60,674 nucleotides of DNA from RGIG7213 sp045540335. Lineage in GTDB: Bacteria > Bacillota > Clostridia > Oscillospirales > CAG-272. Both the position numbers and the translations under genes were made by a program. The notes beneath the pieces are model-generated. The model saw only the letters and a list, made by a program, of their open reading frames with translations, did no database searches and was not told the origin of the DNA. This document shows positions 7,510-16,574 of this stretch, piece after piece. The DNA lies in contig JAZQHC010000052.1 in NCBI GenBank assembly GCA_045540335.1, positions 1 to 60,674 on the forward strand. Direction: 5' to 3'. The first letter of the stretch is position 1, and each line of letters starts with the position of its first letter.

Positions 7510-8613
7510 ATGGAATACAGAAGATTACCTCATGGAAATGAAAATGAACGTTTTAGCGTACTTGGTCTTGGCATGGGCGGAATAGGAAAGACCTCGGTAA
7601 ATGAGATAGAGGCAATCATTCGCAAGGCGATAAATAACGGCATCAACTTTTTTGATCTTTGTACAGCAGGGGCATCTTACGCACCCATTGGCAGAGCCAT
7701 TTCTGATTGCCGCGATAAGGTGTTTTTACAGGTGCATTTCGGTGCCGTTTATGATGAAAACGGCGAATACGGCTGGTGCCGAGACTTTAATACCATAAAA
7801 AAGACGTTTATTTGGGAACTTGAACAGCTTGGAACGGACTATGTCGATTTTGGATTTCTTCATTGTGTTGATGATGATGATGATTTTGATACACTATGTG
7901 AAATAGGTGTTCTTGATTATCTCAAAGAGCTTAAAGTACAAGGAATTGTTCATCACATAGGTTTTTCTTCCCATACGCCGAGTGTTGCAAACCGCATTAT
8001 AGATACTGGCCTTGTTGATATGATGATGTTTTCGCTTAATCCTGCGTATGATTTTGAAAAGGGCGATGAATATGGTATAGGAACGGTAAATGAAAGGTTT
8101 GAGCTTTTTAAGCGCTGCGAGCGTGAGGGCGTTGGTATTTCCGTTATGAAGCCTTTCTTTGCAGGGCAGCTTTTGACGGCTGATCAATCGCCGTTCGGCG
8201 TAGCACTGACGCATAATCAATGCTTACAATACGCCATTGACCGCCCGGGTGTTCTCACTGCAGTACCCGGTGTGCAGACGATGGAACACCTTGATACGCT
8301 TTTAGAATTTCTTACTGCAAGCGATGAAGAAAAGGATTATTCGATTATTGGTACATTTACTGCTGATACGGTTACAGGAACTTGTGTGTATTGCAATCAC
8401 TGTCAGCCTTGTCCTGCGGGAATTGACATTGGTCTTGTGAATAAGTATTACGATCTTGCAATAGCAGGTGATACGATAGCTGCAAATCACTACACGAAGC
8501 TGTCGATAAATGCAGATGCTTGCTTAAGATGCGGCCATTGCGAAAGCCGTTGCCCTTTTTCTGTAAAGCAAGAAAGCAGAATGGTACAGATTGCAAAATA
8601 TTTTAATAATTGA
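7510..8613 (+). CDS. Aldo/keto reductase with C-terminal ferredoxin-like Fe-S domain
   Basis: A 367-residue oxidoreductase. Residues about 10-270 form the aldo/keto reductase barrel (LGLGMGGIGKTSVNEIEAII, FFDLCTAGASYAPIGRAI, YVDFGFLHCVD). The C-terminal 80 residues carry two cysteine clusters for 4Fe-4S centres (CVYCNHCQPCP and CLRCGHCESRCP). This fusion is widespread in anaerobes, where electrons are thought to pass between Fe-S carriers and a carbonyl or related substrate; the true substrate is usually unknown. In the stretch where classical members have the catalytic lysine the sequence reads KVFLQVHFG, so that lysine seems to be absent. The start has GGGGAG upstream and a good promoter. 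The cyclase-family gene follows after 30 bases. Confidence 0.88.
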   Translation: MEYRRLPHGNENERFSVLGLGMGGIGKTSVNEIEAIIRKAINNGINFFDLCTAGASYAPIGRAISDCRDKVFLQVHFGAVYDENGEYGWCRDFNTIKKTFIWELEQLGTDYVDFGFLHCVDDDDDFDTLCEIGVLDYLKELKVQGIVHHIGFSSHTPSVANRIIDTGLVDMMMFSLNPAYDFEKGDEYGIGTVNERFELFKRCEREGVGISVMKPFFAGQLLTADQSPFGVALTHNQCLQYAIDRPGVLTAVPGVQTMEHLDTLLEFLTASDEEKDYSIIGTFTADTVTGTCVYCNHCQPCPAGIDIGLVNKYYDLAIAGDTIAANHYTKLSINADACLRCGHCESRCPFSVKQESRMVQIAKYFNN

Positions 8614-8643
8614 TCGTTTGAAATTTAAAGTGGAGAATATTCA

Positions 8644-9240
8644 ATGAAAATATACGATATTTCCCAAGAGGTTTTTTCCTGCAAGGTATATCCGGGCGAT
8701 CCTGCGCCCACAAAAAAGATACTTTTTTCAATGAAAAAAGGTGATTTATATAATCTGACTGAATTCGGTATGTGTGCACATAACGGAACGCATATAGATG
8801 CGCCGTTTCATTTTTTCAACGAAGGAAAAACCGTGGACGCCGTGTGTTTAGATATATGCGTTGGAATGGCTTATGTTGCAGAGCATCACGGTATTGTCTT
8901 TTATAAAGATGCAGTAAAAATAATTGAAAAAGCAAAAAATCAAAGTAGGGAAGCATCAAAAAGAATTCTCATAAAAGGGAAAGCGGAGGTTTCAAATGAA
9001 GCAGCCGAAGTTTTTGTCCAATCAGGTATATTACTTTTAGGAAACGAATCACAGACTGTTGGCCCTGAAGATGCACCGATGAATGTCCATCAAATACTTT
9101 TAGGTGCAGATATTATATTGTTGGAAGGGATTTGCTTATCAGATGTGTCGGAAGGCGTTTATTTTTTAAACGCTGCACCGCTGAATTTGTCAGGTGCTGA
9201 CGGCGCACCGTGCAGAGCTATATTGATAGCTGCCGAGTGA
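8644..9240 (+). CDS. Cyclase-family (kynurenine formamidase-like) hydrolase
   Basis: A 198-residue metal-dependent hydrolase of the cyclase family, which includes bacterial kynurenine formamidase and related amidases or lyases. The hallmark metal-binding motif HNGTHIDAPFHF (HxGTHxDxPxHF) is present near residue 48, after a strand IYDISQEVFSCKVYPGDPAP that matches the family start. It ends GADGAPCRAILIAAE. The length is near the usual 200-210. The start has GGAG six bases upstream, and the gene lies 30 bases after the aldo/keto reductase, so they are probably cotranscribed. No tryptophan-degradation genes are nearby, so the kynurenine label should not be taken literally. Confidence 0.82.
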   Translation: MKIYDISQEVFSCKVYPGDPAPTKKILFSMKKGDLYNLTEFGMCAHNGTHIDAPFHFFNEGKTVDAVCLDICVGMAYVAEHHGIVFYKDAVKIIEKAKNQSREASKRILIKGKAEVSNEAAEVFVQSGILLLGNESQTVGPEDAPMNVHQILLGADIILLEGICLSDVSEGVYFLNAAPLNLSGADGAPCRAILIAAE

Positions 9241-9266
9241 TAAATAAGTTTTTGAAAGAGGGAAGT

Positions 9267-9485
9267 ATGAAAATATTCCTGCTGATAGTTGGCATTATAA
9301 GCTTGATTGCTTGTGCTGTATCCCTATTGTTTTCTATATTTAGTTGGTATGGATACTACCACGTACTTGACGGAAGTGCAACGCTTTATACTCGCTTGCG
9401 CAGAAGAATGATAATTTTCTTAATAAGCGGAAGTGTTTGTTTAGTGCTTGGAATAGCTAGTCTTATTGTTTATTCTAATTTGTAG
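9267..9485 (+). CDS. Small two-helix membrane protein
   Basis: A 72-residue protein with two hydrophobic segments (MKIFLLIVGIISLIACAVSL and MIIFLISGSVCLVLGIASLI) joined by a short basic loop (YTRLRRR). The ATG at 9267 is preceded by GAGGGAAG. It starts 26 bases after the cyclase gene and is followed by a terminator, so it is the last gene of that transcription unit. No family recognised. Confidence 0.65.
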   Translation: MKIFLLIVGIISLIACAVSLLFSIFSWYGYYHVLDGSATLYTRLRRRMIIFLISGSVCLVLGIASLIVYSNL

Positions 9486-9489
9486 AAAA

Positions 9490-9517
9490 AGGGGGATTTA
9501 TTCAGCCCCCATTTTTC
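9490..9517 (+). terminator. Intrinsic terminator of the aldo/keto reductase operon
   Basis: GGGGG, loop ATTTATTCAG, CCCCC, then ATTTTTCT. The stem is short but all GC. Confidence 0.6.
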
Positions 9518-9597
9518 TATAAGACATCTTGGGTGTACGTAATTTATCATCTGATTAAATACTGATAGATCTCAATTTGACAAAGGAGTGTGATTGT

Positions 9598-10104
9598 ATG
9601 AAAAAGCGACTGCTGATTTGTTTGTTTTTGATATTGGCAGTAGTGTGTTTTATCGGCGTGTATGCTGTGCAATCATCAAATATAGTTGGTGAAGAAGGAT
9701 TGATATCAAAGGCAAGAAAGGAGATTTCAAATCTTGCTGATATAGAAACTATTGATATGACAATAGCGGGAAAATCTACAATAGAGAACAATAGGCATCT
9801 ATTTTGGATTATTACAGGAAACGAATACCAAATGCACAAATACTACCCAATGGAAGTTATTGAGGTTGAGAATGGAAAATACCAATTTGTTCATTTGCAT
9901 AATGGAGGCACTCAAAGGGCACAAGATATATTCTTTGAATATTTTGGCGGTGGTTATTCGTTTTTGATAAATAATCCTAAATGCAAAAGTATTGTGATTG
10001 GAGAAACTGTCGTGCCGGTTGCAGAAACTCCTTTCGTTTATTACTGTCCTTTTGCCCCGAATGAATATTATTTTATTGATGCAAACGGAAACAAACTAAA
10101 TTAA
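9598..10104 (+). CDS. Exported or membrane-anchored protein of unknown function
   Basis: A 168-residue protein starting at the ATG at 9598, which has AAAGGAG nine bases upstream; an earlier in-frame TTG would place the ribosome site inside the gene. It begins with a signal or anchor helix (MKKRLLICLFLILAVVCFIG) and then a soluble domain of mixed strands ending YYCPFAPNEYYFIDANGNKL. There is no lipobox. No family recognised. It stands alone between the previous terminator and the XRE gene. Confidence 0.6.
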   Translation: MKKRLLICLFLILAVVCFIGVYAVQSSNIVGEEGLISKARKEISNLADIETIDMTIAGKSTIENNRHLFWIITGNEYQMHKYYPMEVIEVENGKYQFVHLHNGGTQRAQDIFFEYFGGGYSFLINNPKCKSIVIGETVVPVAETPFVYYCPFAPNEYYFIDANGNKLN

Positions 10105-10199
10105 ATAAACAAAATTCAGTGAACAGTCCGCAAAACTTGATTTTAATATGATGCGACAGAAATGCAACCGTCAGTTGCCACTATTCCACGTTTTAATGC

Positions 10200-10228
10200 T
10201 TGACTTTATGCTTATTACATCTTAAAAT
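10200..10228 (+). promoter_or_regulatory. Promoter of the XRE regulator gene
   Basis: TTGACT, 17-base spacer, TAAAAT, about 32 bases before the start codon. Confidence 0.7.
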
Positions 10229-10260
10229 ACATACATAGTAATTTGAAAAGAAGATTTATT

Positions 10261-10830
10261 ATGAGTATTTCTGTGAAGATTCAGCAGTTACGCAAAAATA
10301 ACGGATTATCCCAAGAACAGCTTGCAGAAAAATTAGAAGTATCCCGACAGGCAATATCAAAGTGGGAAAACGGAACCAGCTATCCGGATATCGAAAAGCT
10401 GGTACTTATAAGCGAGCTGTTCAATGTTTCAACCGATTATTTGATCAAAGACGAGGAAATGTCTGAATCTGATCAATCCGTTCAGCAAAGCATCCATGTT
10501 TCAAGAAATTTATATATTATCGATATCAACAAGAGAAAAATATCGACGTTTGAAGAATTTTTAATTGAAAAGGTCAGCACTAAAGGCGAAGCTACTTTAA
10601 TTACGGGTTTTACTAAAGCCAATGAAAAGGTTAAAATTCCCGTATGCGCGCTTTATGGAATTTCAAAAGGTATTTTAGGAATCAATAAAAAGACGTTACT
10701 TGGTTTTTACGCATCTGTAGATGATGCAAAAAAAGAGTTAACAAGTATATCAAGGGCAAGCGAAAAAGATACGGTATATGAATTGAAATACGCCGCGAAA
10801 ATGCACGGTCTTCGTATTGCTGATAGTTAA
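10261..10830 (+). CDS. XRE-family transcriptional regulator
   Basis: A 189-residue protein. Residues 5-60 are a standard HTH_3 (XRE) domain (IQQLRKNNGLSQEQLAEKLE, VSRQAISKWENGTSYPD, VLISELFNVSTDYLI), as in many clostridial regulators. The C-terminal 110 residues are unassigned (IDINKRKISTFEEFLIEKV, ASVDDAKKELTSISRAS) and may bind an effector or dimerise. I prefer the ATG at 10261 over the in-frame TTG at 10243 because the HTH begins there; the purine tract GAAAAGAAG lies upstream. It has its own promoter and terminator, so it is monocistronic. Targets are unknown. Confidence 0.82.
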   Translation: MSISVKIQQLRKNNGLSQEQLAEKLEVSRQAISKWENGTSYPDIEKLVLISELFNVSTDYLIKDEEMSESDQSVQQSIHVSRNLYIIDINKRKISTFEEFLIEKVSTKGEATLITGFTKANEKVKIPVCALYGISKGILGINKKTLLGFYASVDDAKKELTSISRASEKDTVYELKYAAKMHGLRIADS

Positions 10831-10884
10831 TAATATTGCTTACAATTTTAATTCATCAAATATTTACTAAATGCGATTAAATTT

Positions 10885-10913
10885 AAAAGGGGCGAACGGT
10901 TTCGCCCTTTAAT
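10885..10913 (+). terminator. Intrinsic terminator of the XRE gene
   Basis: AAAGGGGCGAA, CGG, TTTCGCCCTTT followed by an AT-rich run. Confidence 0.75.
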
Positions 10914-10959
10914 TATTTTCTTTTTTATTCGTTAAATTTACCGATTTAGACGCAGAGTG

Positions 10960-10988
10960 TTGACTTTTTTAGTGCAATATGTTATAAG
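10960..10988 (+). promoter_or_regulatory. Promoter of the dockerin/EEP exoprotein gene
   Basis: TTGACT, 17-base spacer, TATAAG, about 73 bases before the chosen start at 11062. Confidence 0.7.
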
Positions 10989-11061
10989 TATTACTACATA
11001 CATGCAACGTAAACAAAATTGTAACGTGCAGTACAAATTAACAGAAATGGGGAAATTACAA

Positions 11062-14000
11062 ATGAAAAAGAAGCTTGTCAGTATTTTCCTTATTACCGTT
11101 ATGATGCTTTCAACATTCAGTCCCGTTATTGCTGAAAAAATAACGGATGACTATACGTTTGATTCATCTACTAATACCTACACGGTCTATAGCTTTAACG
11201 GCTTACAGACAGCTGTAGGATATATCAACGACGGTAATTATGGGCATAACATTACGTTAGGATGCGATATTGCTCTTACCGCTTCCGTGTGCATAGGAAC
11301 GGATAAAAATAATCCGTACAGCGGAACGCTCGATGGCAACGGATACATTCTTTCGTCGCTTACCGCCGGCGCGGCTGACACAAGCAATCATGCGCTTATC
11401 GGTTACAGCGGCGGTGCGGTGGTAAAAAATCTTACCTTGACGGTTGCGATAAACGCAGGCACAGGGGCTAATTCCGCAGGATTCGTTGCACAGAATATTT
11501 CCGGCGTAACGTTCGAAAATTGCAGTGTATCAGGTACTATAAGCGGTGCTGATGCTCTGGGCGGATACATTGGACTAAATTCAGCGGCGGTAAATTTTAC
11601 CAACTGCTCTTCTTCTGTATCTATAACCTCAAGCGGGGCAAGCGCAGGCGGCTTTATAGGCTCTTCGTCAAAAAAAGCCACGTTTAAAAACTGCGAGTTT
11701 CTTAATAGCACTATCACCGCGACCGGAAACAACGTCGGCGGCCTTATAGGTCTTTCAAGCGGTGCTATTGATGCAGATGATTGCACGGTATATGGTGTTT
11801 CTCTTACGTCAAACGGCAACTATGTAGGCGGTGTATTGGGCAGAATGAACTGTACACTTGTTGAGTGCGATAACGTTGCTGTAAATGCCACTATCAATGC
11901 CGCTCAACACGTAGGCGGTATTATAGGCGGCGACGGATATTCATCATCTACTGCAACGAATACATCAACGTATCCGAAAATAACTCTTACAAATATAGTA
12001 ACGGCAGGGAATTATACTGCAAGCACGTCGTACGTCGGCGGTATTCTTGGCTATAACGTAAACGTTAATTTTTCTGCGTCGAACGCAGTTACGTTTGCTG
12101 ATCTTACATCTGCCAACTATGCAGGCGGCTTAGCTGCGATACTCAGAGGTGACGTTGTAAATGTTACAAACTTTGTGTATTCGGGGGATATAAGCTGCAG
12201 CGGCGATTATTCTTCACAGATAGTGTCGTACGTTCAAATAACGAACGCATCACAAAGTGCGGCGTTTAAGGATTGCTTTATTTGGGGCATATCTGACGTT
12301 AATCTGGCGAAAAAAATAGATATTACCTCCGGCGTGACTCCGGCTATAACAGTAGGCGGCACGGCTACCGAATGGTCTGCTGCGAAAACGTCGCATCTTT
12401 CTGCGGCAGGCGTCCAATCACGTGTTAACTATAACATGCAAAGCTTCAATAATGATCTTGTTAACCTTGTAAACGAATGCCAAAGTCTTAATACAAAGGG
12501 TAAGCCCGGCGATTTGGCAGTCAGCGAGGTATCGCCGTGTCCTACCAACGGTATATACGAATTTATAGAAATAGTAAATACTTCAAGATCCAACGTGTCG
12601 CTTGACGGATATACTGTTATCAGAAGCGGATATGTAAATTCCGGTAAGGCAGAAAGAAATGGAATACAGCGCTTAATGGGAACGTCTGAATCCCTTGTTC
12701 CAACGATGGTAAACGCACTTACCATATCCGATACGGGTATCGTTCTTAAACCAAACGGTGTAGCTGTTATCTGGTTTGCATCAAGCAGCGGTAAAGATAA
12801 GACGATAGATGATTTTAAAGCATATTGGGAAAGCGCGGGATGTGATATGGGCAACGTATCGGTTGCGCGTGTCGTAAACTACAATTCTCTTGGTGATATT
12901 CATCCTGCAACTGCGATCCATTCAAAATGCGGCAGTGGATTTTTGCCCGACAGACATGCGGCACTTGCAATATCGTTGATAAAGCCTGCAAATGCAAAAA
13001 TGCGTCTTTCCAACGGTTCTACACTTGGAAATGCTACGATTCCCGTAACAATGGATGACGTAAATTTAATGATGAATTACGCGGATTGCTACGCAATACA
13101 TTTTACACAGGAAACTGTAAACAAAGATTATTCCTTCAACTATTACGATTTTTCGAATGAAGAAACTTTCAGAAAAGGGCTTGCTAAGTTTTTGCCATCG
13201 GTTATACAAGAAATAGCCTCTACCTATCCTATGACGGTCGTTCCCCCTACATTTGTTACGGGTGAACCCGATGCAGACGGTTTGCCGCCGATGTACAGTT
13301 ACCTTAACATAACAGATACATCTATTGCAAGTACCCCATACTATGCAGGCGGAACCGTTAAAACCACTTCCACCCCGGGAACGCTTTATAGCGGGCAGTA
13401 CATAAACGTACATTTGGGCGGATATACGGTCAGCGGAAATTCGCTTACCATTAACGGCTATGCACCAAACATGAATTATTCTAAGCTTGGCTTTGCTGTA
13501 TATACGGTAAAGGGTGACGGATCTATAAAAAATTCGAGAGTATTTTTATCTGCAAGTAATATATCTTCAAACGGTGCTTTTACTGTGACGGCAAGCAATT
13601 TCCCAATCAGCGAAGGTGATATTATTTGTATTGACCCGTTCGTGAAAGATGAAAACGGAAAAGTATTTACAAGCACTCAAAAAAGAATAACTTATCCCCA
13701 ACGATCGGTTTCTATATATAACGACGATGCTTCCGAATTGCGAGTAACATATTTTGCAGAAGAAACGACGGACTATATGGGATATTACGAGGCGGCAAGA
13801 CTTTTGGCAGACGAGTTGCAGTATTATACCGGTAAAGACGTAACGTTAGCCCCATTTGATAAGCATGCCGCTTATAGACAAATAGTTGTGGGAAGCCCCG
13901 CGACTGCTGCTGATTATCTTCCCGCAGGAATGAGCATCGGCGCAGGGAAATATGCCATACTCGGAAGATACGGTAATATATTCGTAATAGGTAATACCGC

Positions 14001-15303
14001 GTTGGCGGCAGAATATGCCGTTCAGACTATGATCGATGCCGCTAAAGCAACGACAGATGATCTGGTTCTTACCACGCTTTGCTCAAATACTGTTAAAACG
14101 TTTGATGAATCGGTAAATCATCTGCCTTTGACAGACGGTGCCTCATTCAGAATAATGACGTGCAACGTGTTACGCTACGAGCTTTATCAGGATCTTACCA
14201 GAATAACAAACTTTGTAAATACATTCAAATATTATCAGCCCGATGTTATCGGCTTCCAAGAATACTGTGCTACGTTTACGGCAAATCTTACACCAAAGCT
14301 TCAATCGCTTGGATATACGGTATTAGGTAATGAAATGATAACCACCGGCACACAGAATTTCACGCCGCTTGCATATAAAACCGAAAGGTTCAATTGCTTG
14401 GCAAAGGGATGGTTTAAATTGTCCGGCGAAAGTACATATCCGGGTCATAACGTAACGTGGGCAGTTTTGCAAGATAAGGCAACCGGCCAAATGTTTGCGG
14501 CATCAACTACGCACTTCTTCCATTTAAGCGATAGAACGAAGGCAGACCCGATACGTGCCATTAACGCGCAGGAAATTGTTGATCTTACTGCCAAACTTGT
14601 TTCCCAGTATGGCTGTGCCGTAGTAAATATGGGAGACTATAACACGTATTCTACTGATGTTGGCTACCCTGTGTTCTTTAAAGCGGGCACCTTGTATGAT
14701 TCGAGATTTATATCCGAAAGAGATCTTTTCTTGCTTCGTACGTCGCACCCGACAACTACCTCATCTCCCGCTTCGGGATCTATGACAAAGGCACTTGACA
14801 TATTCCACGTTACCGATCTTGCTCGTATAGTAAGGTTCAAGGTTCCTATGAACAGCACAACGTCGATAATGTGCGACCACTTTCCTTCATTTGTAGATAT
14901 TACGGCAGGAAAACCTTCGGAATACAAGACCACCACCAAAAACAACGCTGAATATCAGGTTGAATCGCAAAATGGCTATTCCGTTATAAAGGTTCCCGAA
15001 GGAACAACCGAAGAAGAGTTGCTTTCAATGTTTGAAGGTAACGTAAAGCTTTCCGGCGGCGTTGCATCCGGCAGCAAGGTAACAAGATATTTAAGCTCTT
15101 CGACTTCATCAAGCGTTTACGTCATTCTTGAAAACGATATAAACGGCGACGGCGTGATAAACACAAAAGATATCATCAGGGCAAAGAAAATGATGAATAA
15201 CGCGTATGATGACAAATTAAGACAAATAGCGATAGACGGCGATTGTAACGGTGTTATTTCAAATGAAGAATATGAAAAGCTTAGCAAAAAAGTGAATAAA
15301 TAA
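11062..15303 (+). CDS. Giant secreted protein: beta-helix repeats, lamin-tail-like domain, EEP domain, dockerin
   Basis: A 1413-residue exoprotein. I start at MKKKLVSIFLITVMMLSTFS, a signal peptide; the open frame begins 35 codons earlier, on top of the promoter. In order: GLUG-like beta-helix repeats with a GGxIG turn every 35-45 residues (ALGGYIGL, AGGFIGSS, VGGLIGLS, VGGVLGRM, VGGIIGGD); a lamin-tail-type domain (LAVSEVSPCPTNGIYEFIEI, then NVSLDGYTVI); an unassigned beta-rich region; a segment also found before the EEP domain of the lipoprotein at 20986-22752; and an endonuclease/exonuclease/phosphatase (EEP) domain with FRIMTCNVLRYE, PDVIGFQEY, MGDYNTY and CDHFPSF. The end is a type I dockerin with two calcium loops (DINGDGVINTKD and DGDCNGVISNEE). 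The dockerin implies docking to a cohesin outside the cell. Substrate (DNA, phospholipid or sugar phosphate) unknown. Confidence 0.82.
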   Translation: MKKKLVSIFLITVMMLSTFSPVIAEKITDDYTFDSSTNTYTVYSFNGLQTAVGYINDGNYGHNITLGCDIALTASVCIGTDKNNPYSGTLDGNGYILSSLTAGAADTSNHALIGYSGGAVVKNLTLTVAINAGTGANSAGFVAQNISGVTFENCSVSGTISGADALGGYIGLNSAAVNFTNCSSSVSITSSGASAGGFIGSSSKKATFKNCEFLNSTITATGNNVGGLIGLSSGAIDADDCTVYGVSLTSNGNYVGGVLGRMNCTLVECDNVAVNATINAAQHVGGIIGGDGYSSSTATNTSTYPKITLTNIVTAGNYTASTSYVGGILGYNVNVNFSASNAVTFADLTSANYAGGLAAILRGDVVNVTNFVYSGDISCSGDYSSQIVSYVQITNASQSAAFKDCFIWGISDVNLAKKIDITSGVTPAITVGGTATEWSAAKTSHLSAAGVQSRVNYNMQSFNNDLVNLVNECQSLNTKGKPGDLAVSEVSPCPTNGIYEFIEIVNTSRSNVSLDGYTVIRSGYVNSGKAERNGIQRLMGTSESLVPTMVNALTISDTGIVLKPNGVAVIWFASSSGKDKTIDDFKAYWESAGCDMGNVSVARVVNYNSLGDIHPATAIHSKCGSGFLPDRHAALAISLIKPANAKMRLSNGSTLGNATIPVTMDDVNLMMNYADCYAIHFTQETVNKDYSFNYYDFSNEETFRKGLAKFLPSVIQEIASTYPMTVVPPTFVTGEPDADGLPPMYSYLNITDTSIASTPYYAGGTVKTTSTPGTLYSGQYINVHLGGYTVSGNSLTINGYAPNMNYSKLGFAVYTVKGDGSIKNSRVFLSASNISSNGAFTVTASNFPISEGDIICIDPFVKDENGKVFTSTQKRITYPQRSVSIYNDDASELRVTYFAEETTDYMGYYEAARLLADELQYYTGKDVTLAPFDKHAAYRQIVVGSPATAADYLPAGMSIGAGKYAILGRYGNIFVIGNTALAAEYAVQTMIDAAKATTDDLVLTTLCSNTVKTFDESVNHLPLTDGASFRIMTCNVLRYELYQDLTRITNFVNTFKYYQPDVIGFQEYCATFTANLTPKLQSLGYTVLGNEMITTGTQNFTPLAYKTERFNCLAKGWFKLSGESTYPGHNVTWAVLQDKATGQMFAASTTHFFHLSDRTKADPIRAINAQEIVDLTAKLVSQYGCAVVNMGDYNTYSTDVGYPVFFKAGTLYDSRFISERDLFLLRTSHPTTTSSPASGSMTKALDIFHVTDLARIVRFKVPMNSTTSIMCDHFPSFVDITAGKPSEYKTTTKNNAEYQVESQNGYSVIKVPEGTTEEELLSMFEGNVKLSGGVASGSKVTRYLSSSTSSSVYVILENDINGDGVINTKDIIRAKKMMNNAYDDKLRQIAIDGDCNGVISNEEYEKLSKKVNK

Positions 15304-15328
15304 GCACTATAAATAACTTATGTAAAAT

Positions 15329-15366
15329 AGCTACTTTTACTTCTAATGTAAAGGTAGCTTTTTTAT
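15329..15366 (+). terminator. Intrinsic terminator of the exoprotein gene
   Basis: AGCTACTTTTAC, TTCTAAT, GTAAAGGTAGCT, then TTTTTTAT. Confidence 0.75.
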
Positions 15367-15420
15367 AAATAAAAACGTAAGTTATGTTAAAATAATGATT
15401 TTTTGCGATATATAATTATG

Positions 15421-15449
15421 TTTACATTTCATTGTACTTATAGTATAAT
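15421..15449 (+). promoter_or_regulatory. Promoter upstream of the frameshifted small gene
   Basis: TTTACA, 17-base spacer, TATAAT, about 85 bases before the start at 15535. Confidence 0.6.
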
Positions 15450-15534
15450 GGCATAGTTGTGTTAAACGTTTTACCGCGCATACCGGTTTTGCTTACCATT
15501 TTTATTGTATATTAAATGAAAAGGAAAGAAGGCT

Positions 15535-15884
15535 ATGCCTATATTTGGCAAATTAAAAAAAAGCGATCCTGTGCAGAATCCCGCTTCTTCAAACGTAGAA
15601 AATCACCCTTCGCAGAAAACCTTTAAATTTTCGGCATTGCCCGAAAGCCTTGCACAAACGAAAACGACTATGCCCCTTCGGAACCATTTACGCTGACTGT
15701 TGAGACAAATATATATTCCGATGCGAATGAGGGATATAAAAAGCTGTTTGTAAAAAGCGGCGGCGCAGATAATCCGCGTGAGATCGTTCTTCGCCGCAAG
15801 GGTGATGGAACTTAGCTTTTGCTGTGGGAACAGGCAATCCTTGTAGGAATACGCGACCCCAAATCTGCAGATCACTGGGCGTAA
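15535..15884 (+). pseudogene. Frameshifted small cytosolic protein gene
   Basis: A good ribosome site (AAGGAAAGAAGG) precedes MPIFGKLKKSDPVQNPASSN, which stays open for 53 codons. Near 15645-15665 the coding sense moves to another frame, reading NDYAPSEPFTLTVETNIYSD and GYKKLFVKSGGADNPREIVL. That frame then meets a TAG at about 15812 and resumes as LLLWEQAILVGIRDPKSADH to a final stop at 15884. Together this looks like one protein of about 115 residues broken by a frameshift and a nonsense change. It still has a promoter and a strong terminator, so decay may be recent. Family not recognised. Confidence 0.6.
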
Positions 15885-15927
15885 ACCCAAAACAGCCATT
15901 TGATTGGATATTTAACGAACTGAAAAA

Positions 15928-15960
15928 AACGGTACGGCATTTTTGCCGTACCGCTTTTTA
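15928..15960. terminator. Bidirectional terminator between the pseudogene and ferritin
   Basis: Perfect 10-bp stem CGGTACGGCA and TGCCGTACCG with loop TTTT. It is followed by CTTTTTA on the plus strand and TTTTTTTCAG on the minus strand, so it can end transcription from both converging genes. Confidence 0.85.
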
Positions 15961-15963
15961 ATT

Positions 15964-16473
15964 TTAAAGCACCAGGGAAGGCGCATTATATATTCTTGCA
16001 GCCAATTCTTGATTAAGCATGTAAAGACTTTTGGGGTCAGATCCGAACAATTCCATTTTTGTTATTAAGTCGTTGGCATTTGTTTCTTCTTCGCCTTGTT
16101 CTTTAACAAACCAATCCAAAAATTGCATGGTGCGGAAATCTTTTGCTGTATATGCCTCAGCGTAGATATCATTGATCAATGAGGTAACGTATTTTTCATG
16201 CTCAAGCCCTGCTTTAAGTACGTCAATATGGCAAGTGAATACCTTATCGGGTTTTGCGATTGCTTCAAGCGTTACCTTTTGGTTTTCATTTTGAAGGTAT
16301 TGGTAGAAAAGCATTGCATGGTCGCGTTCTTCTTGTGCTTGAATTTTATACCAGTTAGCGAATCCGTCTAAACCGGCATCTTCAAAATAATTTGAAAAAT
16401 CTAAATAAAGATATGCAGAATAGAATTCTTTGTTAATTTGTTGATTTAAAAGCTCGTGTACTTTTGCGTTCAT
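15964..16473 (-). CDS. ftnA: Ferritin (non-heme, bacterial FtnA type)
   Basis: A 169-residue ferritin, the usual length. It oxidises ferrous iron at a di-iron centre and stores it as a mineral in a 24-subunit cytosolic shell. The four-helix bundle carries the ferroxidase ligands: Glu16 in the first helix (NKEFYSAYLY), Glu49 and His52 in QEERDHAM, and the glutamates of VKEQGEEETNAND. There is no Met-type heme ligand pattern of bacterioferritin. The ATG has AGGGAGAG upstream and a consensus promoter further out. It shares a bidirectional terminator with the converging pseudogene. No Fur box was recognised upstream, so iron or peroxide control cannot be shown. Confidence 0.93.
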   Translation of the reverse strand: MNAKVHELLNQQINKEFYSAYLYLDFSNYFEDAGLDGFANWYKIQAQEERDHAMLFYQYLQNENQKVTLEAIAKPDKVFTCHIDVLKAGLEHEKYVTSLINDIYAEAYTAKDFRTMQFLDWFVKEQGEEETNANDLITKMELFGSDPKSLYMLNQELAARIYNAPSLVL

Positions 16474-16545
16474 AATATTCTCTCCCTTATTAAGTTTTAT
16501 TTCACAGCCTTGATGAATAAGACGTATGAGTATTTTTATAACCTT

Positions 16546-16574
16546 ATTATATCACAAGTGTGTGAATAATTCAA
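16546..16574 (-). promoter_or_regulatory. Promoter of the ferritin gene
   Basis: On the minus strand TTGAAT, 17-base spacer, TATAAT, about 75 bases before the ferritin start. Confidence 0.8.
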
